Shown piece by piece: positions 54,906 to 63,867 of a DNA stretch of 64,000 nucleotides. Where the stretch lies: positions 496,001 to 560,000 of the forward strand of contig NZ_JACNYK010000002.1 in assembly GCF_014692505.1 (NCBI RefSeq), in the 5' to 3' direction. The position numbers were made by a program, and so were the translations under genes. This DNA comes from Sphingobacterium arenae (GTDB taxonomy: Bacteria > Bacteroidota > Bacteroidia > Sphingobacteriales > Sphingobacteriaceae). The notes under the pieces were generated by a model that saw only the letters and a list, made by a program, of their open reading frames with translations, was not told the DNA's origin and did not search any database. The first letter of the stretch is position 1. Each line of letters opens with the position of its first letter.

Positions 54906-56255
54906 ATGAAAAAGCAATCCTACCTCTATTTAATCGCACTCCTCATAAGTGTACTGTCGAGCTGTAGCAAAGACGACAATGACCTCGCTCAATCCGTCTC
55001 CCTGGAAATACAAGTCGCCGCGAAAGAAGGTGAATTTAGTTTCGACGTTTCCAAGGCAGTCGTTAAGATAAGCAGTAATACCACCAGTGCAAGTTTCAGC
55101 GCAACGCCCAATGCAGCCGACAAGGCTATTTTTGAAAGCCTCACACCCGGCACCTACGATGTTTCCACGACATTGGTCGTCGATGCAGCGACTTACACGA
55201 GCGTAACGGGAATCACCACCGACGAAGATATCTATTTCAATGGATCGGTCGAAAAGCTGCAAGTTTATGAAAATACCGTGACCAATTTAGATCTCCTGAT
55301 CGGACGCGTGGGCAGCTGGGTTTTCAAACAGATCTATTATGCTGGATCGAATGGCCAAAGAGGTGCCAGCTTTCGCGATACGTTTTTTGAAATCTACAAC
55401 AACTCCAACCAGATTATGTACGCCGATAGCCTGTATTTCGGGCAGGTAGAAGGAAAAAACAACACGACCGCCGGCGAATGGTATCAGTCCAACCTTCAAT
55501 TTGATTGGAATAAATCGATCGGAATGGTAACCGATCCCGGATTGAATGCAAACACCGATTATATCTATGCCTATAATATCTTCATGATCCCGAGTGATGG
55601 GACAGGCAAAAAATATCCTGTCAATCCCGGCGAAAGCATTATTATTGCAGCCAATGCCATAAATCATGCCGCTAGCTATGTAGATAACAGTGGAAAAACA
55701 GTTAGCGTGCAAGATCCCAGCTTGACAGTCGACCTATCGAATGCCGATTTTGAAACTTACCTAGCAGAATACCTAGGCGAGCCCTATCGCTACGACATCG
55801 ATAATACAGCGGTGTCCAACGTTGATGTCATCTATGCTGCTGGCCGCAATGATATGATTTTACAAGCGAACGGTCGAGATGCATTCTATCTTTATAAACC
55901 TGTCGCAGGCCAGATAGACGCCGCCGACTTGCCCCTCTATACCCATCCAAACGTGCGCGAAGTAACAGCTACAACTAGTAAGTTTAAACAAATACCCGTG
56001 AGCTACATCGAAGATGCCGTAGAAGTACAGCATCCAACCGAAGCCTCCCGCGTACCAAAGCGGCTTCCGATCAGTTTAGATGCCGTACGAACGCATGTAC
56101 CGGCAGGACAGTATTCCAGCCAGTCCCTGATCCGTAAAACATCGAAGATTATCAATGGAAGACGCGTGCTGCAAGACACGAACAATTCCAGCGAAGATTT
56201 CGGGTATTTTGAAAGGGCCGATGTCTCTAAATCTGCGTCGTCCTTCTTGGATTAG
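54906..56255 (+). CDS. DUF4876-type surface lipoprotein, cassette B
   Basis: A 449-residue lipoprotein (Cys20 in VLSSC) followed by SKDDND, close to the acidic lipoprotein export signal of Bacteroidota, so cell-surface display is likely. It matches the cassette A protein in KQIYYAGSNGQRGASFRDTF, FEIYNNSNQIMYADSLYF, FDWNKSIGM (Trp201), VSVQDPSLTVDLSNADFETY and NGRRVLQDTNNSSEDF. The shared DW(S/N)KSxGM Trp and SVQDPSLTVDLS segments are the best candidates for functional sites. It follows the receptor by 4 bp and is ended by a hairpin before the barrel gene. Confidence 0.87.
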   Translation: MKKQSYLYLIALLISVLSSCSKDDNDLAQSVSLEIQVAAKEGEFSFDVSKAVVKISSNTTSASFSATPNAADKAIFESLTPGTYDVSTTLVVDAATYTSVTGITTDEDIYFNGSVEKLQVYENTVTNLDLLIGRVGSWVFKQIYYAGSNGQRGASFRDTFFEIYNNSNQIMYADSLYFGQVEGKNNTTAGEWYQSNLQFDWNKSIGMVTDPGLNANTDYIYAYNIFMIPSDGTGKKYPVNPGESIIIAANAINHAASYVDNSGKTVSVQDPSLTVDLSNADFETYLAEYLGEPYRYDIDNTAVSNVDVIYAAGRNDMILQANGRDAFYLYKPVAGQIDAADLPLYTHPNVREVTATTSKFKQIPVSYIEDAVEVQHPTEASRVPKRLPISLDAVRTHVPAGQYSSQSLIRKTSKIINGRRVLQDTNNSSEDFGYFERADVSKSASSFLD

Positions 56256-56267
56256 CCACTACATAAG

Positions 56268-56301
56268 CGAACGGGATACACGACCCCGTTCGTATTATTT
56301 T
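56268..56301 (+). terminator. Intercistronic hairpin between DUF4876 and DUF6850 genes of cassette B
   Basis: An 8-bp stem, CGAACGGG (56268-56275) and CCCGTTCG (56285-56292), with a 9-nt loop is followed by TATTATTTT. It lies 13 bp after one stop and 8 bp before the next start. It may attenuate transcription or protect the receptor-lipoprotein mRNA, so that the downstream barrel and peroxidase are made at a lower level. Cassette A has no room for such an element (18-bp gap). Confidence 0.55.
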
Positions 56302-56308
56302 GTATACG

Positions 56309-57856
56309 ATGAAATACGTTCCATACCTTTTCTTACTATGCTGTTGTATGCCGGCTACTATCCAAGCGCAGGACGACTATAAGTCGGACAGTATCTTGCG
56401 CTATTCAGCCAGCGAACAATACATAGACTTTTTATTGTCTCACCCCACGCTTCTCTGGGATAGTACGCAACTGAAAGCTTTCGGTGTCGCCGATCTCCAT
56501 TATCTATCAAAACGGAACGATTTCCGGACAGCACAAACCGAAAGGGAGCAGCAAACGGCAGCTTTTGCGGCACGCGGTTACAACAAGATCGGTTCGCGTG
56601 TATATGTATCCGGTTCCTTCCAATTCCGTAAATCCTGGCAGGATAGCTTAGCCTATGCCCTCCGTGGACCACAACTTGATGGTATGCCGACCTATTACTT
56701 TGTTCCGAAAGCAGGTACTTTCGAAAGGCAGGTATATCAAGCCACTGCCCACGTGGGCTACGCGCTGAAGCCGGATAAATGGCGCGCTGACCTGCAAATG
56801 GACTATCTCCACCACTGGGCGACACGCTCGGTAGATCCCCGAATGGAGCATTATACCATGCAACTCGTGCTAAAACCCAGTCTTTCCTATCGTCACGGCA
56901 CGTTACAGACGACGGTACAGGGAATATGGGGGTACGCCAATGCACAAACCAATCTCAGCTACAAACACACACCCTACACCTTTGGCAATGCCTTTCCAGA
57001 ATACCATTACCGAACCAGTTATGGTTACGGCAATATCAGTCTAGCACTAGACAGCAGCGATATGCGGCAATACGACCATTATAAAGGCCTCGCACTGCTC
57101 GGCAAGACACGTAAGGCCAATTGGGAAGTGCTATGGCATGGCGAATATCTAAAGACCCAGCAGAACAGCACCAACGACCAGCGCCGAATGGTCGATTACT
57201 ACGTTAAACAACGTTTTTCGCTCGATGCCTTCCGTGTTTCCATTTTCGGTATCCAGCATCAAATCAACCCACTAGCAATACGTCTAGCTGCCGAACACAA
57301 ACAAGGAGAAGATTTCCATGGCAACATGCGTCGTAAAAACTACGTGTTAAAACAATCACGTGCTTTAATCGGCTTTACAAAAACACTACAGTCCGAAAGC
57401 CGTTTACCCAAAGAATTTGGAATGGAGACCATCATCACCTACGATGAACGTACAGACGGCTCCACAAACCACTACATGCAGCGCAGTTGGATGGATGTGG
57501 GTGTGCCGCTCGCCCTCACCTATGTATTGCCGTCCGAGAACCGGATACGTTGGGCCTTCCGCCCTTCCTACCGTATAGCACTGCGTAACGAACTAAATAT
57601 TCCTAGCACGCAACTGAATGTTTTTTCAACGGGAATCGCTTATCCCGAACACTATCACTACGGAACCAATGCTCTGTCGTTACAAACCCGGTTAGCTTAT
57701 ATTGACAGGGCGTCCATGAAAAATTATACGATAGGGTGGTATGTAGATTTTGGATGGACGAGACCGGCTAACTATCGAGGAGAAATATATCCAGGCACCC
57801 AGCATTACAGCGGAAACAACACGGCATGGCAATTAGGTATAAATTTTTACCTCTAG
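56309..57856 (+). CDS. Predicted outer membrane beta-barrel, DUF6850 type, cassette B
   Basis: From the ATG at 56309 this is a 515-residue exported protein with a signal peptide (YVPYLFLLCCCMPATIQAQ). Strand-rich, aromatic sequence fills the rest (SRVYVSGSFQFRKSWQDSLA, TAHVGYALKPDKWRADLQMD, YTIGWYVDFGW) and it ends in a strand WQLGINFYL. Length, order of segments and gene position match the cassette A protein although identity looks low. A TTG at 56300 in frame is a weaker start. Function unknown; the family label is from memory. Confidence 0.82.
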   Translation: MKYVPYLFLLCCCMPATIQAQDDYKSDSILRYSASEQYIDFLLSHPTLLWDSTQLKAFGVADLHYLSKRNDFRTAQTEREQQTAAFAARGYNKIGSRVYVSGSFQFRKSWQDSLAYALRGPQLDGMPTYYFVPKAGTFERQVYQATAHVGYALKPDKWRADLQMDYLHHWATRSVDPRMEHYTMQLVLKPSLSYRHGTLQTTVQGIWGYANAQTNLSYKHTPYTFGNAFPEYHYRTSYGYGNISLALDSSDMRQYDHYKGLALLGKTRKANWEVLWHGEYLKTQQNSTNDQRRMVDYYVKQRFSLDAFRVSIFGIQHQINPLAIRLAAEHKQGEDFHGNMRRKNYVLKQSRALIGFTKTLQSESRLPKEFGMETIITYDERTDGSTNHYMQRSWMDVGVPLALTYVLPSENRIRWAFRPSYRIALRNELNIPSTQLNVFSTGIAYPEHYHYGTNALSLQTRLAYIDRASMKNYTIGWYVDFGWTRPANYRGEIYPGTQHYSGNNTAWQLGINFYL

Positions 57857-57880
57857 CATAGGTATAGAAGCATATTAATT

Positions 57881-58999
57881 ATGAAACGATTTTTAGTAAT
57901 TTTCACTGTTATATTAGGTATCTTCCTCCTATCCTTCCTTTCCGAATATCAGGAAGACCTTCGACGCTTGTACTCCCGACCGGTTTCCGAGTGGCCGGCA
58001 CCCACTATTGATTCCGGCATCGTCTGGAAAGAATTCCAGTCCTTACCCAAGGTAGACAGCAATTACTTCGAAATCATGGAATCTCCCGAAGTTGTACTTG
58101 GAAAGTTCCTCTTCTTCGATCCCATCCTATCGGGGTCAAACCAGATATCGTGCAGCTCCTGTCATAACCCACAAACTTCCTGGGCAGACAAACTCACCGT
58201 TCCGATCGGTCACGACCATCAAGAAGGCTCTAGAAATACGCCCTCTCTATTGAACGTCTACGCTCGTCAAACACTCTTCTGGGATGGACGCGACTCCACG
58301 CTTGAAGCTCAAGCGTTGTCTCCTATTGCCGCCCATCACGAGATGAACATGAAAACCGACGAACTTGTGCCGAAGCTAAAGGCTATTCTGGCTTATGACA
58401 CGTTGTTTCAAGCGGCCTATAAAACCCCAGACTGGTCGATATCTGAAGTTGTAAAAGCGCTAGCCGCCTTCCAGCGCACACTCAAAAGCCGCCGAAGTCG
58501 TTTTGACGAATTCCTAGACGGAAACTACAAGATCCTGAACGATCAAGAAATACGCGGAATGCACCTTTTCCGTACCAAGGCACGCTGTATGAATTGCCAC
58601 CACGGTCAGTTCATGACCGATGAACAGTTTCACAATATCGGTCTAACCTATTACAAACGAAAATATGAAGATCTCGGAAGATACCATGTGACGAAAGATC
58701 CAGCCGACGTCGGAAAATTTCGTACACCGTCCCTACGGGATGTTATGAATACCGATCCCTGGATGCACAATGGCTTATTTTGGAATATGACCGGTCTGTT
58801 GAATTTGTACAACAGCGGCATGCAAATGAATAGTGCTACACCCGAGCAAAAGGCGGCGGATCCTCTGTATCCCGTTACGGATCCCCTCATGCAAAAATTG
58901 AATCTCAGCAAAGAGGAAATAGCCGATATCGCCGCATTTATGCAGGCCATTACCGCGACAAAATACCGTATGCGCAGACCGGAATCGCTGCCGCGTTAA
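57881..58999 (+). CDS. Di-heme cytochrome c peroxidase family protein, cassette B
   Basis: A 372-residue periplasmic protein with an N-terminal anchor or signal (FLVIFTVILGIFLLSFL). Heme sites are CSSCH at 91-95 and CMNCH at 236-240. Further landmarks are LGKFLFFDPILS, LFWDGRDSTLEAQ, AHHEMNM, FHNIG and FRTPSLRDVMNTDPWMHNG, with Met295 a candidate axial ligand. Both cassette peroxidases share an N-terminal segment with YS..(S/P)..xWP before the first heme. It follows the barrel gene by 24 bp. It may reduce peroxide, act in extracytoplasmic electron transfer, or oxidise a partner protein or chelate. Confidence 0.93.
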   Translation: MKRFLVIFTVILGIFLLSFLSEYQEDLRRLYSRPVSEWPAPTIDSGIVWKEFQSLPKVDSNYFEIMESPEVVLGKFLFFDPILSGSNQISCSSCHNPQTSWADKLTVPIGHDHQEGSRNTPSLLNVYARQTLFWDGRDSTLEAQALSPIAAHHEMNMKTDELVPKLKAILAYDTLFQAAYKTPDWSISEVVKALAAFQRTLKSRRSRFDEFLDGNYKILNDQEIRGMHLFRTKARCMNCHHGQFMTDEQFHNIGLTYYKRKYEDLGRYHVTKDPADVGKFRTPSLRDVMNTDPWMHNGLFWNMTGLLNLYNSGMQMNSATPEQKAADPLYPVTDPLMQKLNLSKEEIADIAAFMQAITATKYRMRRPESLPR

Positions 59000-59168
59000 C
59001 ATAGGAGGATATATTTCCATAACATATGATCTCAAACCGTTCCTCTATTTCAAATCATGGCCCACCGATAGCTCGTTTATCAAAAAATAAGAATCCAGCA
59101 CTCCATTGCCAAACGTTGTGCCGGAAACACGATTAACAACTTTATTAGCTATTAACTTTATACAAAAA

Positions 59169-61556
59169 ATGCAAACCTCCATAAAACACATTTGTACCAT
59201 TATTTTTATATCCATCTTGTCACTCTATCATCCGTTATTGACCTACAGCCAAACCCATGGTCAATCCGCATCCCTACAAGGTTATATCACGACACAGGAT
59301 GGCCTACCAGCTCCGCATACCACCGTTCGCATTAACCATGGCAAATCAACCATGGCCAATGCAGAAGGCTACTACTTTATAGAAGGAGCCACGGTGGGCG
59401 AACATCTTTTAGAGGTCAAACTGCTCGGTACCGATCTGCAGACACATAAGATAACCCTGAAAGAAGGGGTAAACAAACAAGATTTCGTACTCTCACATTC
59501 CGCACAGCATCTTTCTGAGGTATTGGTTGTCGGAAACAAATACGAAATTAGCTCTAAAAAACAGAGCGAAGACGTAGCACGTATAGCCCTACCCTATCTT
59601 GAAAACCCGCAAGTATACAGTGTCGTGGATAAAGAGCTGATAAAAGAGCAATCCGCTATATCGTTAGACGAAGCCTTCCGCAATATTCCCGGCGCTGCTC
59701 CTTCCAAAACTGGAGCAGGCATGCCTGCCTTCTTTTCCCGAGGCTTTCAGACCTCAGAGAATTTTAGAAACGGTATGGCCACCTATCTACGTACAGGCAT
59801 TGATCTGGCAAATGTAGAACGCGTTGAAGCGATCAAGGGCCCTAATTCCACCTTCTTCGGTGCGCAGATGACTTCTTTCGGCGGTATAATCAATTACATT
59901 ACCAAAAAACCATACGAAACCTTCGGCGGGGAGGTTGCTTACAGTGCGGGAAGCTGGAATTTTAACCGGCTTACTGCCGATATCAACACACCATTAGATA
60001 AAGAAAAGGACATACTTTTCCGTGTAAACGTAGCACGTCAACAGGAAAATTCATTTCAATACCAAGGCGGCAACAATTCCATGCTTATCGCCCCCAGCCT
60101 CTATTACCGTGTGAACGACCGTCTCGATCTGTCGTTAGATGCAGACTATTCCAGCCAGAAAGGCATTACACCCGCCGGTTGGTTCATATCCACCAGTCTC
60201 GAGGAAAGAAGCTTTAACGATCTAAACCTTTCATATAAAGAATCGCTTAACGACAACTCCCTAACAAGCCAACAACAATCGGGCAACGTCCTCTTTCAAG
60301 CCCATTATAAAATATCCGACCAATGGACATCAGAAACAAAGTATGCTTGGGGGAACGGAGCATATGATGACCTCTATATTTTCGACATGATCTGGCGTAC
60401 CCGAGATTCTGTAGACCGTATTCTAAGAGCCTTCAGCGATGAAAACACAGCGCGGCATAACTTGCAACAAAATTTCAAAGGCAATTTCCGAATTGGCTCC
60501 CTCGTTAACAGAGCCGTCATTGGGGTCGATTGGGTCCAAAATCTTCGTTACACACGCTATGACGGATTAGGATATGGCGAAAAAGTTTTTGAATCTGTCG
60601 ATCTAAACCGGCTTTCCGAAGCCCCTGTTATCCGGATCGAAGATGTTCAGCATATTTTGGCACAACGCAATACAGGCCACAACCAAACAACCCAGAAAAC
60701 GCTTGGAGCCTATATAGCCGACGTTATTTCCATTGCCGATAGGTTGCATCTGTCGCTCGGGCTCCGCTTTGATCGTTTCATCAACGACGGTACATATAAC
60801 ACCTTGAGCAGAGCAACCACGGGTGCCTATACGCAGAACACGTTATCCCCCAGATTAGGTTTCTCTTTTGAATTACTCCCAGAAAAGCTATCCCTTTTCG
60901 GAAACTACATGAATGGGTTCAAAAATATAGGAAATCAAATTCAGCCCGATCAAAGCATCTCCGTTTTCAAGGCGCAGCGCGCCAACCAGTTAGAAGGCGG
61001 TACCAAGCTCGCTTTCGGAAAAATGCTGAACGCCACACTAACCTATTACAAAATACAGGTATCAAACAGCGTGACGAACCGTGTCGTAGACAATATGAAC
61101 TTTTATTTTCAAGAAGGTGAGCAAAAAAGTGAAGGATTTGAAGCAGAGCTGATGAGTAATCCCTTACCGGGACTGAATATATTGACCAGCTACGCCTATA
61201 ATCACAATAAGTTTGTCAAAGCGAACACCAGCGTAGAAGGTAAGCGCGCCTTGGGTACACCCGAACACGTTGTAAACGCTTGGGCTACCTATGCCCTTCT
61301 AAACGGTAGCTTAAAAGGGTTAGGCATTGGGGGTGGATATACCTATGTATCGGATGCATTTCTCGATGCCTCCAACCAATTTATATTGGACGGTTACCAT
61401 TTGTTAGATGCTACACTCTATTATAACCACCCTAAATTTCGTTTAAGTTTGAAAGGAAACAACCTCTTGGATGTCCAATACTGGGTTAGTGATGGGTATT
61501 ATGCCCGGCCACAACGTCCAGGTAATTTTCTGGCCAGTATCACCTATCGGTTTTAG
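59169..61556 (+). CDS. TonB-dependent siderophore receptor (FhuA/FpvA type)
   Basis: From the ATG at 59169 this is a 795-residue receptor with a signal peptide (MQTSIKHICTIIFISILSLY, cleaved near TYSQ). A carboxypeptidase-regulatory-like domain (ASLQGYITTQDGLPAPHTTV) precedes the plug (IPGAAPSKTGAGMPAFFSRG, VERVEAIKGPNSTFFGAQMT) and a barrel ending FLASITYRF. A longer frame begins at TTG 59106 but gives no signal peptide at its start. It lies 169 bp after the cassette B peroxidase on the same strand with no clear own Fur-like box, so it may be read through from cassette B. It should import a ferric siderophore. Confidence 0.93.
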   Translation: MQTSIKHICTIIFISILSLYHPLLTYSQTHGQSASLQGYITTQDGLPAPHTTVRINHGKSTMANAEGYYFIEGATVGEHLLEVKLLGTDLQTHKITLKEGVNKQDFVLSHSAQHLSEVLVVGNKYEISSKKQSEDVARIALPYLENPQVYSVVDKELIKEQSAISLDEAFRNIPGAAPSKTGAGMPAFFSRGFQTSENFRNGMATYLRTGIDLANVERVEAIKGPNSTFFGAQMTSFGGIINYITKKPYETFGGEVAYSAGSWNFNRLTADINTPLDKEKDILFRVNVARQQENSFQYQGGNNSMLIAPSLYYRVNDRLDLSLDADYSSQKGITPAGWFISTSLEERSFNDLNLSYKESLNDNSLTSQQQSGNVLFQAHYKISDQWTSETKYAWGNGAYDDLYIFDMIWRTRDSVDRILRAFSDENTARHNLQQNFKGNFRIGSLVNRAVIGVDWVQNLRYTRYDGLGYGEKVFESVDLNRLSEAPVIRIEDVQHILAQRNTGHNQTTQKTLGAYIADVISIADRLHLSLGLRFDRFINDGTYNTLSRATTGAYTQNTLSPRLGFSFELLPEKLSLFGNYMNGFKNIGNQIQPDQSISVFKAQRANQLEGGTKLAFGKMLNATLTYYKIQVSNSVTNRVVDNMNFYFQEGEQKSEGFEAELMSNPLPGLNILTSYAYNHNKFVKANTSVEGKRALGTPEHVVNAWATYALLNGSLKGLGIGGGYTYVSDAFLDASNQFILDGYHLLDATLYYNHPKFRLSLKGNNLLDVQYWVSDGYYARPQRPGNFLASITYRF

Positions 61557-61563
61557 AAATAAA

Positions 61564-61593
61564 ATCCCCCGATGCATTCCGTCATCGGGGGAT
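61564..61593 (+). terminator. Terminator hairpin after the siderophore receptor
   Basis: A perfect 11-bp GC-rich stem, ATCCCCCGATG (61564-61574) and CATCGGGGGAT (61583-61593), with an 8-nt loop lies 8 bp after the stop. Only AAATC follows, so it lacks a classical U-run, but the stem strength and place make it the likely 3' end of the cassette B transcript. Confidence 0.7.
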
Positions 61594-61717
61594 AAATCAA
61601 TATCATTCCAAATTCCTAGCGATTATTCAATACCTTAATCGCCCTTATACCGCTTCATGCCGCTTCCCAGCTGCATAAAACATTCAATCGGCACTGAAAT
61701 ATTCAGCAAGATTTTCA

Positions 61718-61747
61718 TTGATTATTATATGGTTTTTACTACATTTG
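61718..61747 (+). promoter_or_regulatory. Promoter of the histidine kinase operon
   Basis: A TTG (-33) at 61718-61720 and a perfect -7 TACATTTG at 61740-61747 are 19 bp apart, the best Bacteroidota-type promoter in the window. Transcription should start near 61752-61754, with a leader of about 55 nt to the ATG at 61808. Confidence 0.65.
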
Positions 61748-61807
61748 TGTACCTACGCCTATATTTAGCGGGTTATCAACATACATCTACAAATCTTATA
61801 AACAACT

Positions 61808-62449
61808 ATGAAAAAACAAGACATCTGGCGGTATATACACAACTGGAAAGGTATGCTCGAACGCCACGAAGCCACTCGTATCTTAAAACGCCTTTATGCC
61901 GATAAATCTCATTTTGATTTTCGCGTATTAGATTTTATGCAATCGGGCGCAAAAAATGCGCATGTATACCCCGGTGTATCAGATGATTATAAAACCCTCC
62001 GATTTTTTGTACTATCCGAAACCTTTGATTGCAGCACGTATCGGGACAGTCTGGATCAGTATATTTATGTATCAAAACCGATAAAGAAAACCCCTCAGGG
62101 CGTAGATCTAACCTCTGAGATCAGTGAAAAGGAAGCCCAGAAGCGCATCAATCGTTGGAACAAAACCTTTAGCGGCAAAGTTATTGATCCCGCTATTCTA
62201 GAATTACTTAAAGTAAAGTGTTTTATCATTCCGATGGAGGATATTTCGACGTGTGTCAATAGCGCATACTTTGCATTTAAGGTGGATAAAAAAACATCCG
62301 TATGGTCTATGGATTTGATTATCCGAGGATGTCACGATGATCCAGACCAGGCGCGTTCCGCACCGCAGGTCTCGTATGATACGATTCGTCTAGTGCCTCC
62401 ATTTCCACCAAAAAAACAAGAGCAGTTATTTGAAATCTTGTTTGATTAA
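61808..62449 (+). CDS. Protein of unknown function
   Basis: A 213-residue, apparently cytosolic protein with no signal peptide or membrane helix and no motif I recognise. It is rich in Lys and Asp and has a central basic stretch (SKPIKKTPQGVDLTSEISEK) and a Pro-rich C-terminal segment (RLVPPFPPKKQEQLFEILFD). It is the first gene after the promoter and is separated by 3 bp from the 7-TM gene, so it is co-transcribed with the histidine kinase system. A role in that pathway is possible but not shown. Confidence 0.75.
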   Translation: MKKQDIWRYIHNWKGMLERHEATRILKRLYADKSHFDFRVLDFMQSGAKNAHVYPGVSDDYKTLRFFVLSETFDCSTYRDSLDQYIYVSKPIKKTPQGVDLTSEISEKEAQKRINRWNKTFSGKVIDPAILELLKVKCFIIPMEDISTCVNSAYFAFKVDKKTSVWSMDLIIRGCHDDPDQARSAPQVSYDTIRLVPPFPPKKQEQLFEILFD

Positions 62450-62452
62450 AAC

Positions 62453-63136
62453 ATGATGTCAAATTGGGTACAATGGCTGGATGCTGCAACGTGGTCCATA
62501 CCCATTATATTGACCCTAAGCCTTGCAGCTTTAATCTGCTATAAGAAAGCATCCAACCCGTGGGATTACTACGTGTTTGCCTATCTGGCTATTGCGCTTA
62601 TTGCGGATTTGTCTAGCCGATGTTGGCCCTATTTCTATGCAGATAATTTAGTTTTCGTACAGTTATATGCCTTGGCAGAATTGATTTTAGTGGGCCTCAT
62701 GTATATGCAGTATTTCCTTACCCGTCTTCGAAAAATCGGGTGGTTGCTGCTATTCATAAGCGGAAGTTTCGTGGCCTGGGAGTTGGCGCATCATATCTTT
62801 TGGGATAGTGATCAAGATTTTTCGCACTATCAATCGTACAGTCGCGTCGTCGTTTCGGCAACCCTTGTCACCTATGGGCTGGTGTCGTTGCTGCAGATGA
62901 TTCAACGTCCCGATAGGATGAATCATCAAAAAGTGCGTCTGATTGTGGCATTGATCTTTTATTACAGTTTAAATTTTATATTCTATCTTCCCATCAATTT
63001 TTTCATTACAGCCCCTACCCATTTCAAATTTTTACTCTGGACTATAAACCTACTGGTTACCATCGGCTTTTACATCTATTTGACCCTATACTTATGGCGC
63101 TTTGGCAAAAAGAAGAAACCATTATTTTTTGGTTAA
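62453..63136 (+). CDS. Predicted seven-transmembrane protein
   Basis: A 227-residue inner membrane protein with about seven hydrophobic helices (SIPIILTLSLAALICY; DYYVFAYLAIALIADL; LVFVQLYALAELILVGLMYM; IGWLLLFISGSFVAWELA; VVVSATLVTYGLVSLLQM; VRLIVALIFYYSLNFIFYLP; FLLWTINLLVTIGFYIYL) and a basic C-terminus (RFGKKKKPLFFG). I do not recognise a named family. Its 3' end overlaps the kinase gene by 43 bp, implying coupled translation; it may be the sensing or scaffold part of the kinase, which itself has only one TM helix. Confidence 0.85.
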   Translation: MMSNWVQWLDAATWSIPIILTLSLAALICYKKASNPWDYYVFAYLAIALIADLSSRCWPYFYADNLVFVQLYALAELILVGLMYMQYFLTRLRKIGWLLLFISGSFVAWELAHHIFWDSDQDFSHYQSYSRVVVSATLVTYGLVSLLQMIQRPDRMNHQKVRLIVALIFYYSLNFIFYLPINFFITAPTHFKFLLWTINLLVTIGFYIYLTLYLWRFGKKKKPLFFG

Positions 63137-63867
63137 TCGTTTCCCTATTTTTTATCTCCGCTATTTTGATCTGTTTTTTTTGGTTATTCTATCGTTATCA
63201 GCAAAACATATATCAACAAAAAGTAGCGCATCTGGAAAACGAACACCGGTTTAAGGAGTCATTAAGACTCTCCATGCTCGAGAGTCAAGAAAATGAACGT
63301 GCCCGGATAGCACATGATTTGCATGACTCTCTAAATGGCCACTTAACTGCCCTGCAGTGGTCTATCGACCTTCATCTCGAGCCTCAAAAGCTGCAAGATA
63401 AGATCAGGTTTTGCATTGGAGAAGTACGACGTATTTCCCACAATCTCTACCCACCCCTGCTGGAAGAGACACCTTTAGAACACCTCATTTCCAATCAGGT
63501 GCAGCATTGGCTTAGCCGCTACGAAATTGATTATTATGTAGACGTCCGTATGCAGCAACCGATATCCAGCCCTATAAAATTACATTTTCTGCGCATTATT
63601 CAAGAACTCTTCGTTAATAGTGACAAACACAGTCAGGCCAACAAAGTCCGCTTACATTTACGTATTACACCATCATCACTGTGTATGTATTATCGTGACA
63701 ACGGAAAAGGCCTGGAGTCTGGATACCAAGCTGGATTAGGCATCAAAAGTATCCAAAACCGGATGATGATGATCTCCGGACAATACAAAACCAAATCGTA
63801 TAAAGGTTTTCAGTTTATTTCGATTTGTTCCGATAGTAGACACCTCTATAAACAAGCCCTTTCATGA
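63094..63867 (+). CDS. Sensor histidine kinase, HisKA_3 (NarX/DesK) type
   Basis: A 257-residue kinase with one N-terminal TM helix (about 9-33, TIIFWLIVSLFFISAILICF), a coiled-coil linker, the dimerisation/phosphoacceptor motif ENERARIAHDLHDSLNGHL with His77, and a HATPase domain (ELFVNSDKHSQANKV, DNGKGL, AGLGIKSIQNRM). No periplasmic sensing domain exists, so the signal probably comes from the membrane or from the overlapping 7-TM protein. Its stop overlaps the response regulator start (ATGA). Confidence 0.93.
   Translation: MALWQKEETIIFWLIVSLFFISAILICFFWLFYRYQQNIYQQKVAHLENEHRFKESLRLSMLESQENERARIAHDLHDSLNGHLTALQWSIDLHLEPQKLQDKIRFCIGEVRRISHNLYPPLLEETPLEHLISNQVQHWLSRYEIDYYVDVRMQQPISSPIKLHFLRIIQELFVNSDKHSQANKVRLHLRITPSSLCMYYRDNGKGLESGYQAGLGIKSIQNRMMMISGQYKTKSYKGFQFISICSDSRHLYKQALS

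Noticed and set aside
42383..58999. Naming the di-heme enzymes MauG
   Set aside because: No methylamine dehydrogenase genes are nearby, and both proteins keep a Met in the PWMHxG motif, so a strict MauG label is not supported.
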